A stretch of DNA of 64,000 bases from Bin87 sp965262485 (lineage in GTDB: Bacteria; Chloroflexota; Dehalococcoidia; Lucifugimonadales; UBA3495). Location of the stretch: assembly GCA_965262485.1 (NCBI GenBank), contig OZ253540.1:3720001-3784000 (forward strand). Direction: 5' to 3'. A program made the translations under genes and the position numbers. Below the pieces are notes generated by a model. That model did no database searches. It had not been told where the DNA came from and worked only from the letters and a program-made list of their open reading frames with translations. Shown piece after piece: positions 43,680 through 52,852 of this stretch; the stretch's first letter is position 1; each line of letters starts with the position of its first letter.

Positions 43680-45108
43680 AAGTGTACAGCGTGTCCTTGA
43701 TGTTGTTGATGGAGCGGCGCAGGCGGTCATCCTTATTGACGGTCTTGCGTATTTTATCGGCGCCGTGAATGACCGTGCTGTGATTGCGTCCGCCCAGGAA
43801 ACGGCCCACATTGGTGGGCGTCAACCCCAGTTCGGCGACCAGCAGGTACATTATCACCTGCCTGGCTTCAGCGATATTGGCGGCGCGGCTGCGTCCCAAT
43901 ATTTGCTCACCCGACAGCCCGTACTGGCTCGCCACCCGCTGGAGGACGTCTTGCGGCGCAATCTCCCGGGGCACGTCGGGGCCGTGGATGGCGTCCAGCT
44001 GTTGGTTGACGTGCTCAACCGTCATGGGCATGTTCATCAGCTGCGACATGGCGACGATGCGGTTGAACGCTCCCTGCAATTCCCGCACGTTGCTGCTGAT
44101 CCGGTCGGCGATGAGCTCCAGAACGGCGTCAGGCACCGCCGTATTGCTGCCGTCGGCCCACGAATGCAGGATAGCCAGCCGGGTTTCCAGCGACGGCGGC
44201 TGGATGTCGGCCAGCAATCCCCATTGGAAGCGGGAGCGCAAACGGGCTTCCAGCGGAGCGATGGCCTGTGGCGCCCGGTCGCTGGTCAATACGATTTGCG
44301 CCCCAGCCTGGTGCAGGTCATTGAAAGTGTGGAAAAGACTCTCCTGCGTTTGCTCCTTGCCGACCAGGAACTGGACATCGTCCATGAGCAGGACATCCAG
44401 GTTACGGTAGCGGTCGCGAAATTCCCGCATCGACCGCTTGTTGATGGCAGAAACGAACTCGTTGGTGAACTGCTCGGAAGTAACGTACAGGGCCGACCGG
44501 TTTTGCCGCAGGGCGCGGTTTCCAATGGCATGGAGCAGGTGGGTTTTGCCCAGACCCGGACCCGCGTAAATTACCAGCGGATTGTAGGTCCCCGCCGATG
44601 AATCTTCGTCGGGAACCACCGAACAGGCGGCGTGAAAGGCCAGCTGGTTGTTCACACCGACTACGAAATTGTCGAAATTGTACCTGGGGTTGCAGGTTGC
44701 CGCGTTGGTAGATTTCCAGTCGTAACCGCTGGCCGCCACGCTCCGTCCCCCCAGGTCGTAATCGCCCGGCACCGCCGCCTGGCGAGACGCGGGCCGCGCC
44801 GTCACGGAGTTTACGGTAGCCTGCTGCGCCTGGCCGGGGGCGGCGACGGAAGGCAGCACCCGGTAGCGGATGCCGGCGTCGTACCCCAGGGTTTTGGTCA
44901 ATGCTTCCCGTGCCAGCTCCAGGTGGACGGGCATCTCCAGCCAGGACACCGTGAAGGAACTGGTGGCAGCAACTATCAGGTCATCAGTCTCCCAACTGTG
45001 CCCGACGCAGGGTCGCATAAACGTATCAAAATGTTCCCGGCGTACCTGCAGCTGCAGGCGACCCAGGACAGCGTGCCAGACTGAAGCGGCATCGGATAGG
45101 TCCGGCAT
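43678..45108 (-). CDS. dnaA: Chromosomal replication initiator DnaA
   Basis: 476-aa AAA+ initiator. Domain I at the N-terminus, a linker near residues 85-150, then Walker A GPGLGKTHLLHAIGN near residue 175, Walker B VLLMDDVQFLVGKEQTQES near residue 235, and domain IV with GRNHSTVIHGADKIRK near residue 450, the DnaA-box-binding signature. GGAGACG lies upstream of the ATG. The stop codon TAG is formed at the border of an inverted-repeat element. No dnaN or gyrB is next to it, and I saw no cluster of DnaA boxes in the 395-bp upstream gap, so this may not be the origin. Confidence 0.96.
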   Translation of the reverse strand: MPDLSDAASVWHAVLGRLQLQVRREHFDTFMRPCVGHSWETDDLIVAATSSFTVSWLEMPVHLELAREALTKTLGYDAGIRYRVLPSVAAPGQAQQATVNSVTARPASRQAAVPGDYDLGGRSVAASGYDWKSTNAATCNPRYNFDNFVVGVNNQLAFHAACSVVPDEDSSAGTYNPLVIYAGPGLGKTHLLHAIGNRALRQNRSALYVTSEQFTNEFVSAINKRSMREFRDRYRNLDVLLMDDVQFLVGKEQTQESLFHTFNDLHQAGAQIVLTSDRAPQAIAPLEARLRSRFQWGLLADIQPPSLETRLAILHSWADGSNTAVPDAVLELIADRISSNVRELQGAFNRIVAMSQLMNMPMTVEHVNQQLDAIHGPDVPREIAPQDVLQRVASQYGLSGEQILGRSRAANIAEARQVIMYLLVAELGLTPTNVGRFLGGRNHSTVIHGADKIRKTVNKDDRLRRSINNIKDTLYT

Positions 45109-45503
45109 ATCTAAAAACGTCTCCTATTTTACGCCCGGCGACCAGCAGCAGCCCCGCGGAATGAATGGATTGAGTTGGCTGCTGCGGTTGGCAATTCAAC
45201 GCCTTCGCGAGTGTATCAGCCATAATGCTAAGGCCCGTCATCGGGGTTGCGCTAGCGACTCTAATAGATATTTTGTTCCGCCCCAAACATAAAATTCGCT
45301 TAAGGTCGTTCCTGTCCCCTGTTTGGGTTTTTAAACCGACCAACTATCGCACCCGGCGTCAACAGGCATGTCCTCCGGGGCGCTATCGTGGGCCGGCATT
45401 GGCCGATAACAACATCTGGTAGAAAACGGTTCCGGGCCGTTCCGGGGCAGCGCTTTCAGCGGCATCCGGGCGGCGGCGGCGTTATGACGCCCAGCCGCGT
45501 GGG
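45109..45503. other. Gap upstream of dnaA
   Basis: About 395 bp without a supported gene. It lies between the dnaA start and the 3' end of the methyltransferase gene and probably contains the dnaA promoter. An AT-richer stretch (about 45255-45335) lies inside it. No TTATCCACA-type boxes or RNA genes were recognised. Confidence 0.5.
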
Positions 45504-46823
45504 CTATCGAGTCGTCGCTTTCAACGCCCCGATCACGTACTCAGTGTGCATCCTGCGCTCGATTCCCGACGGGTCGTTCCGCTGATTTCCGTTTCGCGCC
45601 GGCATCATCCGGCGGTCCCGATCAATCGGGCGCGGAACCACCCCGATCACTTCCAGCCCGGCCTGTCCGGCAATGTCGGCCAGGCAATCGTGGGTGGGGA
45701 TCAATACTCCACGCATCACCGAGGGGCCCACCACCATAACGGTTGCGGATCCGGGACGCAGCACCCGGGCCATCTCACCGATGGCGTCAGCCATGTCGGA
45801 AAAATAGCGCGCCAGCACGCGCGCCCGGGCCGCATCGATCACCGCCAGCTCAGCCGTTATTGCCTGTACCGACGCCGGCAAACCGGCGCTGGACTCAAGG
45901 TTCGCATGGCGTTCTGCGCCAATATACCGTGAGCGCAAGCGGGACAGGCGGGGCAGCGGCTCACCCAACCAGGCCAACGAAAACTTGTGCGCCCGCATGT
46001 AATCCAGCGCGTTGGCGTAGGGAGGAGACGTTACGATCAGGTCCACGGTCTCGCCGCCGAGGGGCAAACGGCGCGAATCGCCGGCCACCACGGCGCTGAC
46101 GCCGACGGTTGTGGAATCCACGGCGGCGTAGGCATCCACAGTCCGATTCAGGAGGGTCTGGAACAACCGCAAGGGACGGCGCGGTGTTTTGTCGTCGACG
46201 CGGTGGGGTCGCGTGTGGGCAAGGTCTCTGGCCCGGGATACCCCGCCGGACTTGGTGACGATGGTGGACGATAAAATTACCTGTAGCAGGTTCCGCAGGC
46301 TGTGGTCGGGTTCGGAGAGAACCGCCAGAGCGAGGGCCGCCAGTTCCTTCTGGGTTTCCGGGAGAAACCAGTAATCGATGAATCTCAACGTGGCGGCGTC
46401 CATTTGATTACGCACGGCGGAGAGCGGATCGGCAGGACGCGCCAGGCCGGCGTACAGGTTCGCGGCGCGGTGCAGGGCAGATTCTCCGGCCTGCCTAACC
46501 ACGGCCGGGTCCAACGCGGTGGTGCGCGCCACGCTCTGGCGGCGGGCCAGCGGATCCAGGTCCACGCCGATGACCGAACGATGGGCAAGCCAGCCCTCCA
46601 GCAGCGTTGCCCCCGACCCGCACATGGGGTCCAGCACGGTATCGCCAGGAGTAGAGAGGCCGTTTACGAAGTAACCGGCAAGGCCGTAGGGGAACCGGGC
46701 GGCGAAGGGATGCAGGGCGTACAGAGGGTGGGAATCACGCGCCGGGGTGTTGAAACCCAAGTCGCCGGCCAGCAGGTTATCGAGACGCTCCCGGCCGGCT
46801 GTGGTGGTGGTTGACACGATCAA
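45504..46823 (-). CDS. SAM-dependent DNA methyltransferase
   Basis: 439 aa with the two-part signature of amino-DNA methylases: DTVLDPMCGSGATLLEGWLA near residue 60 (SAM site) and VDLIVTSPPYANALDYMRAH near residue 265 (SPPY catalytic motif, N4/N6 type). The order SAM site, then SPPY, fits the alpha/gamma class. No restriction gene lies beside it, so it may be an orphan regulator or protect against an unlinked enzyme. An RNA or tRNA guanine methylase (TRMT11-like) is a less likely alternative. Confidence 0.78.
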   Translation of the reverse strand: MIVSTTTTAGRERLDNLLAGDLGFNTPARDSHPLYALHPFAARFPYGLAGYFVNGLSTPGDTVLDPMCGSGATLLEGWLAHRSVIGVDLDPLARRQSVARTTALDPAVVRQAGESALHRAANLYAGLARPADPLSAVRNQMDAATLRFIDYWFLPETQKELAALALAVLSEPDHSLRNLLQVILSSTIVTKSGGVSRARDLAHTRPHRVDDKTPRRPLRLFQTLLNRTVDAYAAVDSTTVGVSAVVAGDSRRLPLGGETVDLIVTSPPYANALDYMRAHKFSLAWLGEPLPRLSRLRSRYIGAERHANLESSAGLPASVQAITAELAVIDAARARVLARYFSDMADAIGEMARVLRPGSATVMVVGPSVMRGVLIPTHDCLADIAGQAGLEVIGVVPRPIDRDRRMMPARNGNQRNDPSGIERRMHTEYVIGALKATTR

Positions 46824-46859
46824 CGCAACCTGTCCCGACCGCCAGCCAGTCTCTCGGAA

Positions 46860-48230
46860 TCAGTTGTCGGGGCTCGCCGGTTCAACGGCCAGACGGCCAG
46901 CTTCACGGGCTACCTCCCGGTCACGCTGGGCCTGCAGGCGCTGGGGCAGTTTCGGGTAGGGCAGGAACCAGTAACCCACCGCCGCCGCCAGGTACAGAAC
47001 GACCAGCGGGAACAATGCCCAGTAGAAGCTTTGGGTTTGGTCGTAAATGTAGCCCATCCACATGGCCGTCCACATCGAGGCCAGCTGGTCGGGAAGATGC
47101 TGCCAACCGCGCAGGGTGGCGTAGGCGCGGCGACCGAAAAAGTCACCCATAATCGCCCAGTTGAGGGGATTGGCGCTTTCGGCAAATGCCAGCAGCCCAA
47201 CGAAAATGACCAGCTGCCAAAGGTGGCCGCTTTGGGTGATGAGCGAACCCAGAGCCAGCGATCCGGACACCATGCACAGCGCGCTTAGTTTTCGCCGATC
47301 GACCTTGTCGCCAACCCACCCCACCAACGGGTTGAATAACATGTTGGTAAGAGAGAATCCGCCAACCAGGAAAGAGGCAATGACCCCGTAACGACCGTCG
47401 AGGTCGGGACCGGCGCCCTCCATGAACCACACCAGGATGGGAGCCATCAGGAAGGACGCGCCGGCGTGGACGATGTTCCGGAATGCGGTGGCCAGAACCA
47501 ACAGCCAATACGACGGGGTACGCATCGCTTCGCGGGCGGTATAGTCAGTTTCGGCATACTGCATCCGGCGGCGCGGCGCGGCAGCCGACTGCCCGCCGGC
47601 GGCCTCCAGGGGATCGGGAGGATCACCGTCCGGGAGCTGACCCATTTCCTCCGGAGAACGCCGCAAGAAGTAGGACAACGGTATGACGGTAACGAGTATG
47701 GCGACCCCCAAAATTGTGCAGGTATCCCGCCAACCCACAGTATAAATTAATAGTCCTACGAGGGGGGTCGTCGCGCCACCCAGGCCGTTGCCCATGCTGA
47801 CAACAGACATTGCCAGTCCACGGCGGCGGCGGAACCAGTTGTTGACCGCGGCTATTGAAGCGTTGTTGTAACCGGAACGGAAGCCCACCGACATGAAGCC
47901 GACGAATATCACCAGGAAGTACCAGAATGACCCGGTATAGCCCAACAGAATGAACCCCAACCCCGACATCACTCCGCCGAATGCCAGCATCACCCGCGGG
48001 CCATAGCGGTCGGTGCAGTAGCCCATGATGGGACCCTGAAAACCACCCACCATACGACCCAAAGCCTCCGCCAGACCCATCATGGTCCGGGTGAAATGAA
48101 GGTCGGTTTCGATTGGGATGTATAACACCGTGAACCCACGGTTGAAGGTGCCGTGCTTCATCCCGTCGGCCAGCAGGCTGACGATTACGACCCACCACCC
48201 GTAGAAAAGGTGGGGTCGTCGCACGCGCAT
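46860..48230 (-). CDS. MFS transporter (monocarboxylate-type)
   Basis: 456 aa, 12 transmembrane helices with a central cytoplasmic loop (residues about 195-230). N-terminal FYGWWVVIVSLLADGMKHGT is typical of the oxalate/monocarboxylate MFS group; MGYCTDRYGPRVMLAFGG is the conserved loop 2-3 motif. It directly follows a CoA transferase gene (stop and start touch at 48230) in a three-gene operon with 49474-50769. The operon may import and CoA-activate one carboxylate. Confidence 0.9.
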   Translation of the reverse strand: MRVRRPHLFYGWWVVIVSLLADGMKHGTFNRGFTVLYIPIETDLHFTRTMMGLAEALGRMVGGFQGPIMGYCTDRYGPRVMLAFGGVMSGLGFILLGYTGSFWYFLVIFVGFMSVGFRSGYNNASIAAVNNWFRRRRGLAMSVVSMGNGLGGATTPLVGLLIYTVGWRDTCTILGVAILVTVIPLSYFLRRSPEEMGQLPDGDPPDPLEAAGGQSAAAPRRRMQYAETDYTAREAMRTPSYWLLVLATAFRNIVHAGASFLMAPILVWFMEGAGPDLDGRYGVIASFLVGGFSLTNMLFNPLVGWVGDKVDRRKLSALCMVSGSLALGSLITQSGHLWQLVIFVGLLAFAESANPLNWAIMGDFFGRRAYATLRGWQHLPDQLASMWTAMWMGYIYDQTQSFYWALFPLVVLYLAAAVGYWFLPYPKLPQRLQAQRDREVAREAGRLAVEPASPDN

Positions 48231-49477
48231 CAGTAGACCACCTGCTCGGCGGCCAGCCGGTCCAGTCGGGATTCGTCGATGCCAAGCACCTGTCCCAGTA
48301 CGTAGTCGTTATGCTGGCCCAGCAGCGGAGCGGGATTGTGCACGCCTCCCGGCGTGTCGCTGAAGCGCCAGGGAACCCCGTATACCATCTCGGCGCCCAC
48401 CCGGGGGTGTTCCACCTCCACGTAAGTTTCCCGAGCATTAAGATGCGGGTCTGCGAACTGATCGGCGATGTTCATCACCGGCATGGCGGCAACGCCCCTT
48501 GCCTGCAGCAGCTCGGTTATTTCGGGCGCGGATCGCGTGCGCGTCCAGGCCGATATTGCCTTGTCGAGAGCGCGGCGGTTATTCCAGCGGGCGGAATGGT
48601 CGGCGAAATCGGGGGAGTGCGCCAGGGTTTTATCCCCCACGACGTCAACCAGGGCATCCCACTCGGCATCGGCGCCAACGGATATCGCCACCCAGGTATC
48701 TTCTTCTACGCAGGGGTAGTTGTTGTGCGGAGCGAAATCGGGATCGTCGTTGCCGGGCGGTGTCGGGATGGCGCCGGTCATCTGATATTGCAGCATCGGG
48801 ACACCCAGCATCGAGGCGGTGCCTTCCAGGTGGGCCGCTTCCACGTATTGACCACATCCGGTACGGTTGCGATATCGCAGGGCCGCCGCGATGGAGAGGG
48901 CGGTGTACAGGGCCGCAACCGTGTCGCTCCAGGCAGCCTGCAACTCCCCAACCAGTGGTTCGCCGTCCTCGGGCGCGTAACCCACCAGGCTCATCATGCC
49001 GGAAAGGGCCTGAATAATGGGCGCGTAGGCCAGCATGTCGCGCAGGGGCCCGGTATCTCCGAAAGCGGGCATGGCGGCAACGATAATGTCGGGCTTCACC
49101 GTGCGCAGGGCATCGTAATCCATGCCCAGCCGTTCCAGCACGCCGGGGGAGAAGTTCGCCAGCACCACGTCGCTGATGGAAACCAGTCTGCGCAACGTGG
49201 CGCGGCCGGCATCGGCGCGCAGGTTCAGCGTGATGCTCAGTTTGTTGCGATTGAGTCCGTGGAAAACCGGTTGCAGTTCGGGCCATAGCCCGCGGTCGCC
49301 GCCGGAAATATCCTCCCCGACCATGGGGCGACCCAGCCGCATTCCGTCCATGCGGGCTCGGCTTTCAACCTTAATCACCTGTGCGCCCATATCAGCAAGC
49401 AACTGCCCGGCCATTGGGCCAGCCCAGGCGCTGCCCAGGTCAACTACTCGCACATTGTGAAGGGGCGGACGGGTCAT
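48230..49477 (-). CDS. Family III CoA transferase
   Basis: 415 aa. NVRVVDLGSAWAGPMAGQLL and GAQVIKVESRARMDG begin the protein, followed by LNRNKLSITLNLRADAGRA, GMDYDALRTVKPDIIVAAMP and LAQALSGMMSLVGY-like regions of the family. It overlaps the upstream CoA transferase by 4 bp and touches the MFS gene. Two paired family III genes mirror the pair at 18.5-21.1 kb, so the arrangement has been duplicated or independently assembled. Substrate unknown. Confidence 0.92.
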   Translation of the reverse strand: MTRPPLHNVRVVDLGSAWAGPMAGQLLADMGAQVIKVESRARMDGMRLGRPMVGEDISGGDRGLWPELQPVFHGLNRNKLSITLNLRADAGRATLRRLVSISDVVLANFSPGVLERLGMDYDALRTVKPDIIVAAMPAFGDTGPLRDMLAYAPIIQALSGMMSLVGYAPEDGEPLVGELQAAWSDTVAALYTALSIAAALRYRNRTGCGQYVEAAHLEGTASMLGVPMLQYQMTGAIPTPPGNDDPDFAPHNNYPCVEEDTWVAISVGADAEWDALVDVVGDKTLAHSPDFADHSARWNNRRALDKAISAWTRTRSAPEITELLQARGVAAMPVMNIADQFADPHLNARETYVEVEHPRVGAEMVYGVPWRFSDTPGGVHNPAPLLGQHNDYVLGQVLGIDESRLDRLAAEQVVY

Positions 49478-50769
49478 CGGCCGCTCGACACGGTGGGTCG
49501 GGTCGGTTCCAGAGAAGCCGGATCGCCGCGTATGCCGCCGAGAATCTCGTCGTTATGCTGGCCCAGCATGGGAGCCGGCCGTACCACGCGACACGGGGAG
49601 CCGTGCAAACGCGCCGGCGCTCCAGGGTATTGCAGCGTACCCGCCACCGGATGCGCCATCTCCCGCAGCCAGTTTCGCCCGCGAAGTTGCGGCGATTCCA
49701 GCACCTCGTCAAACGTAAGCACCGGGGCGCAGGGAATCCGGTTCTCCAGGCACAGGTTCAGGATTTCATCCTTGGTGTGCTGCATGAACCACGGGGCGAT
49801 CAGGCTTTCGGCCTCTTCGGGATACTGGTCGCTCATGGCGCGGCGGTCGCGGTAACGCGCTTCATCCATCCAGGGCTGGTCGCCTAAAAGGCTCAGGAAG
49901 CGCTGGTACTGCTCCAGCTGGGGAGCATCAATGCAGACGTAGCCATCTTTGCAGGGCAGAACACAGTTTGGGAACAGGCCGAGTCGCATCCGGTTACCCG
50001 AGCGGGAACCGGCGATCCCCCGATATATGAAGGTGGGCAGATGGTATCCCGTGAGCAGTGTGGCGATCACGCCGGAATCGGCAACGTCGATGTACTGGCC
50101 GGCCTGGTCTCCATCGCCGGCAGCATCCCCAGCGCCATCCGAGGATTCACGGCCCAGCAGCGCCACCACGGCCGCGTAGGCGCCACCGATGCCGGCCAGG
50201 TAGGCGGCCTGCAGGTCGGGAGTGGTCAGCGGCTCGCGGTGGGTGTGTCCCGTGCCAAAGCTCATCCCGCTAAGGGCGTTCACCTGTAGGTCGTAACCGG
50301 TGTATCCGCTGTAATCGCCGGTACGTCCGTAGGGCGACAGCGAAACGGTGATCAGTTGGGGATGACGCTGTCGCAACTCTCCGGCGGTGATGCCGGCGGC
50401 GTCCAGCTCGCTGACCGGCTGGTTCTCGACGAAAACATCTGCTGTGTCCAGCAGACGGTGCAGGGATTGGCGCCCGCCCGGCGACTGCAAATCCAGCGTA
50501 ACGCCACGCTTGCCCAGGTTGGCAAACAGAAACAACCCACTTTTGTCAGGATGGGGGATGCCATCAGGGTATGGGCCGCGCTGCCGCGCTACGTCTCCGC
50601 CAATTGGCTCGACCTTGATGACGTCGGCGCCGAATTCGGCGAGCAACTTGGCGCAAAATGGGGCCGAAACCATCTGGCCCCACTCTATGACACGGACGCC
50701 GTCCAATGGCGCCGGCGCCGAACCTGATGTCCCCGGGTTTGACACGGAATGCGCCTCCTCCGGAGCCAC
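49474..50769 (-). CDS. Family III CoA transferase, first gene of the pair
   Basis: 431 aa. GVRVIEWGQMVSAPFCAKLL, FGADVIKVEPIGGDVARQRG and LGKRGVTLDLQSPGG are the N-terminal landmarks; LITVSLSPYGRTGDYSGYTG and NALSGMSFGTGHTHREPLTT follow. First gene of a minus-strand operon with the second CoA transferase and the MFS transporter. Overlaps the second by 4 bp. Substrate unknown. Confidence 0.92.
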   Translation of the reverse strand: MAPEEAHSVSNPGTSGSAPAPLDGVRVIEWGQMVSAPFCAKLLAEFGADVIKVEPIGGDVARQRGPYPDGIPHPDKSGLFLFANLGKRGVTLDLQSPGGRQSLHRLLDTADVFVENQPVSELDAAGITAGELRQRHPQLITVSLSPYGRTGDYSGYTGYDLQVNALSGMSFGTGHTHREPLTTPDLQAAYLAGIGGAYAAVVALLGRESSDGAGDAAGDGDQAGQYIDVADSGVIATLLTGYHLPTFIYRGIAGSRSGNRMRLGLFPNCVLPCKDGYVCIDAPQLEQYQRFLSLLGDQPWMDEARYRDRRAMSDQYPEEAESLIAPWFMQHTKDEILNLCLENRIPCAPVLTFDEVLESPQLRGRNWLREMAHPVAGTLQYPGAPARLHGSPCRVVRPAPMLGQHNDEILGGIRGDPASLEPTRPTVSSGR

Positions 50770-50924
50770 ACTGTACAGGGGGCAGTATACGCAGGCCCGG
50801 TCTTCTGGAAAAGAATGTCGCCGTGCGACTGGTCAATGGTCAATGATTGATATTCTGGAAGTATAGGCCGACAAAGGCCGGCGCGCAAGGTTGGGGCAGT
50901 ATCAGATGGTGTAAAAGCAGCGGT

Positions 50925-50953
50925 TTGACAGCCTCCCGGACCTATGACATATT
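50925..50953 (+). promoter_or_regulatory. Putative sigma70 promoter of the toxin-antitoxin operon
   Basis: TTGACA and CATATT are separated by 17 bp, about 75 bp before the antitoxin start codon at 51027. The -35 box is a perfect consensus. Confidence 0.5.
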
Positions 50954-51026
50954 GACATTATCTTCCCCTGATTCGGTAGCATGAGCAAACTAATTGCGGA
51001 TGCGTTTCAGGCAAGGTAGAGCCATC

Positions 51027-51731
51027 ATGACAGCAACCAGGCCATCTCATCTGCTGACTGGCGGGGTTTATTGGCTCAGTGAAGTGCAACGTTTGGCCGG
51101 CGTTCCTACCAAATTATCCCGGCGTTTTATGCGTTCATACAAGTGGGAACGTGGTCTTTGGGGCGGTGGGGAGCAACAGCGCGGGCGCTACTATTACGCC
51201 ACATTTCGAGACCTTATGGAATTGCGCCTCGTGAATGCGTTCCACATTGCTGGTGTTTCGTGGAACCGAATTTGTCGAACCGCCGAATACGCCTGTGAGC
51301 GCTTTGGGACAGATTATCCTTTCGCGCACCGACGTTTCCAGACTGATGGAGCCGAGATTTTTAGTGAGACCGATGACGGGTTGGAGCAAGTATCGAGATA
51401 CGGGCAGTTGACTTTTACCCAAATTATTACCCCATCCTTGTTCGAGCCTCTGGATTACGTAGATGATGCGCCGGTGCGATGGTTTCCTGCGGAAGAATGG
51501 GAGCTCGCCAGCGTCGGAAGGCAGGTTATGGTTGACCCGTTGCGCTCTTTCGGAGCTCCAATAATCAGTGACCGCCACATCCCGACTGACACGTTGCTTC
51601 ATAACTATAAAGGAGAAGGCCGTAATGCGCGCCTGGTAGCGCAGAGTTTTGAGATTTCGGAAGAATCGGTTCTGAAAGCAGTCGCATTTGAAGAAGAACT
51701 GGAGCGGAGAGCAATTCGTTTTGCCAAGTGA
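51027..51731 (+). CDS. DUF433-like antitoxin with MerR-type N-terminus
   Basis: 234 aa. The N-terminus (GGVYWLSEVQRLAGVPTKLS, then RRFMRSYKWERG) looks like a MerR-type DNA-binding region, and the C-terminus (DPLRSFGAPIISDRHIPTDT, then SFEISEESVLKAVAFEEEL) matches the DUF433 antitoxin pattern. It would repress the operon and neutralise the PIN-like toxin that starts 4 bp inside its end. ATG at 51027 is chosen over a TTG at 50994 because of the AGGTAGAG sequence upstream. Confidence 0.75.
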   Translation: MTATRPSHLLTGGVYWLSEVQRLAGVPTKLSRRFMRSYKWERGLWGGGEQQRGRYYYATFRDLMELRLVNAFHIAGVSWNRICRTAEYACERFGTDYPFAHRRFQTDGAEIFSETDDGLEQVSRYGQLTFTQIITPSLFEPLDYVDDAPVRWFPAEEWELASVGRQVMVDPLRSFGAPIISDRHIPTDTLLHNYKGEGRNARLVAQSFEISEESVLKAVAFEEELERRAIRFAK

Positions 51732-52120
51732 ATTATCTCCTTGACGAAAATATGCCTCCATATCTTGTCAGGGCAATCGCCGCCTTGCACGCACGTGAAT
51801 ATCCCGATGACCGCATAGCATCTGCACAGGACATCCAGGCCGAGGGTGTTGATGATGAGTCATGGATAGAGTCATTGGTTCAGAGTGGGGAACCGTGGAC
51901 GGTTTTGACGCGGGATTTGATGCGGAGGGAATATCACTTAGTGCAAACTGGCAACTTGACTTGGTTCATTTTCAATTCGGGTTAGGCCAGTTTGCCCTTT
52001 TGGGAAATATCGTGGAAGCTGGTCAAAACGTGGCCAAATATTGTGAATGAGGCCTTGCGCTCTCCTGGGCAGGTTTTCACGGTTAGCGTAAGCGGAAGAA
52101 TAAGGCAGTCCACAGGCTAG
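51728..52120 (+). pseudogene. DUF5615 PIN-like toxin interrupted by an in-frame TAG
   Basis: From the GTG at 51728 the frame gives NYLLDENMPPYLVRAIAA and WTVLTRDLMRREYHLVQTGN, the acidic PIN-like active-site pattern, then stops at TAG 51983-51985 after WFIFNSG. The same frame continues after the stop as ASLPFWEISWKLVKTWPNIV and ends at 52120, which is exactly how the family's C-terminus continues. A TGG tryptophan codon changed to TAG explains the break. Start overlaps the antitoxin stop (GTGA). The 85-aa truncated product is probably inactive. Confidence 0.75.
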
Positions 52121-52186
52121 AACGGAGCAGGGGCGAATAACCATTCGCCCCTGCACTATATCCAGTCGTTTGTCTCCGCGCCCTAA

Positions 52187-52375
52187 CCAATCGGGCGGCT
52201 GGTTACCTCCCGATCCACCTTCCGGGAGATCCACTGGCCGCCGCCGGCCGGGGCGGTGAGCTGCCCATTCTCCACGGCCACGGCGCCGCGTATGGTGGTC
52301 ATTGCCGGGCAGCGTTCTATCTCGGAGTGCCCCAGATGCCGAAGTCGCTGATGTTGAAATCGTTCGTGGCCTGAC
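52187..52375 (-). pseudogene. Displaced copy of the hydantoinase 3' end
   Basis: About 190 bp match the end of the hydantoinase gene (55032-55222). The first 110 bp, next to the stop codon, are nearly identical; the rest is more diverged and has small indels, so the reading frame is broken. It includes its own stop (TAG at 52184-52186). It is separated from the intact gene by about 2.7 kb of accessory genes. Confidence 0.85.
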
Positions 52376-52693
52376 GTTTCCGGGATTCCGGCTCAAGGCA
52401 GGGATGACGGTAACGGGAGGCGAAATGACAGTTTCGCAATCATCTCACAGGGCCAGGGCAATTACGTCTTTTCCATTGAACCAGCCACATTTCGAGTCCC
52501 ATACGACATTTCAGGGGTATTCTGACCCTCCAAAACGCTGGAAGTTAAGCGATTGCGACGTTACGAATTAAGACGCGATTATACGGGCAATGGGGTTTAA
52601 TTGTTGACTACCGATGCGGTGATGGACTAGTACCGTTACATGTAATCGCGCTTTGGATAGCAATCCCGTAACCGCGTATTAGCAGGTTGGGAG
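52376..52693. other. Intergenic, no gene seen
   Basis: Contains a GGGATTCCGGCTC...GGGATGACGG repeat arm near 52380-52410 of the kind found in the family 2 elements. Nothing else was recognised. Confidence 0.5.
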
Positions 52694-52852
52694 ATGAAGG
52701 TGATGATCAAACAGCAAGACTTGCAGCAAGAAATCGATCGTCTCACCGCAGAGCTGGCAAACCGCGACCGGGAGTTGGTTTCGCTGCGAACCCGGCTTAC
52801 GCTGGACCAGAGCGGCGGACGAGCGCCGATAGTCCGGGCGAACAGGCAATGA
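52694..52852 (+). CDS. Short coiled-coil peptide before the histidine kinase
   Basis: 52 aa: IKQQDLQQEIDRLTAELANR then DRELVSLRTRLTL is a strong heptad coil; the rest is polar. GGGAG lies three bases before the ATG. Its stop overlaps the GAF start codon (ATGA). It may be the real N-terminus of the kinase, split off by another frameshift, or a separate small gene. Confidence 0.45.
   Translation: MKVMIKQQDLQQEIDRLTAELANRDRELVSLRTRLTLDQSGGRAPIVRANRQ

Noticed and set aside
45109..45503. Replication origin upstream of dnaA
   Set aside because: No cluster of DnaA boxes and no dnaN beside dnaA.
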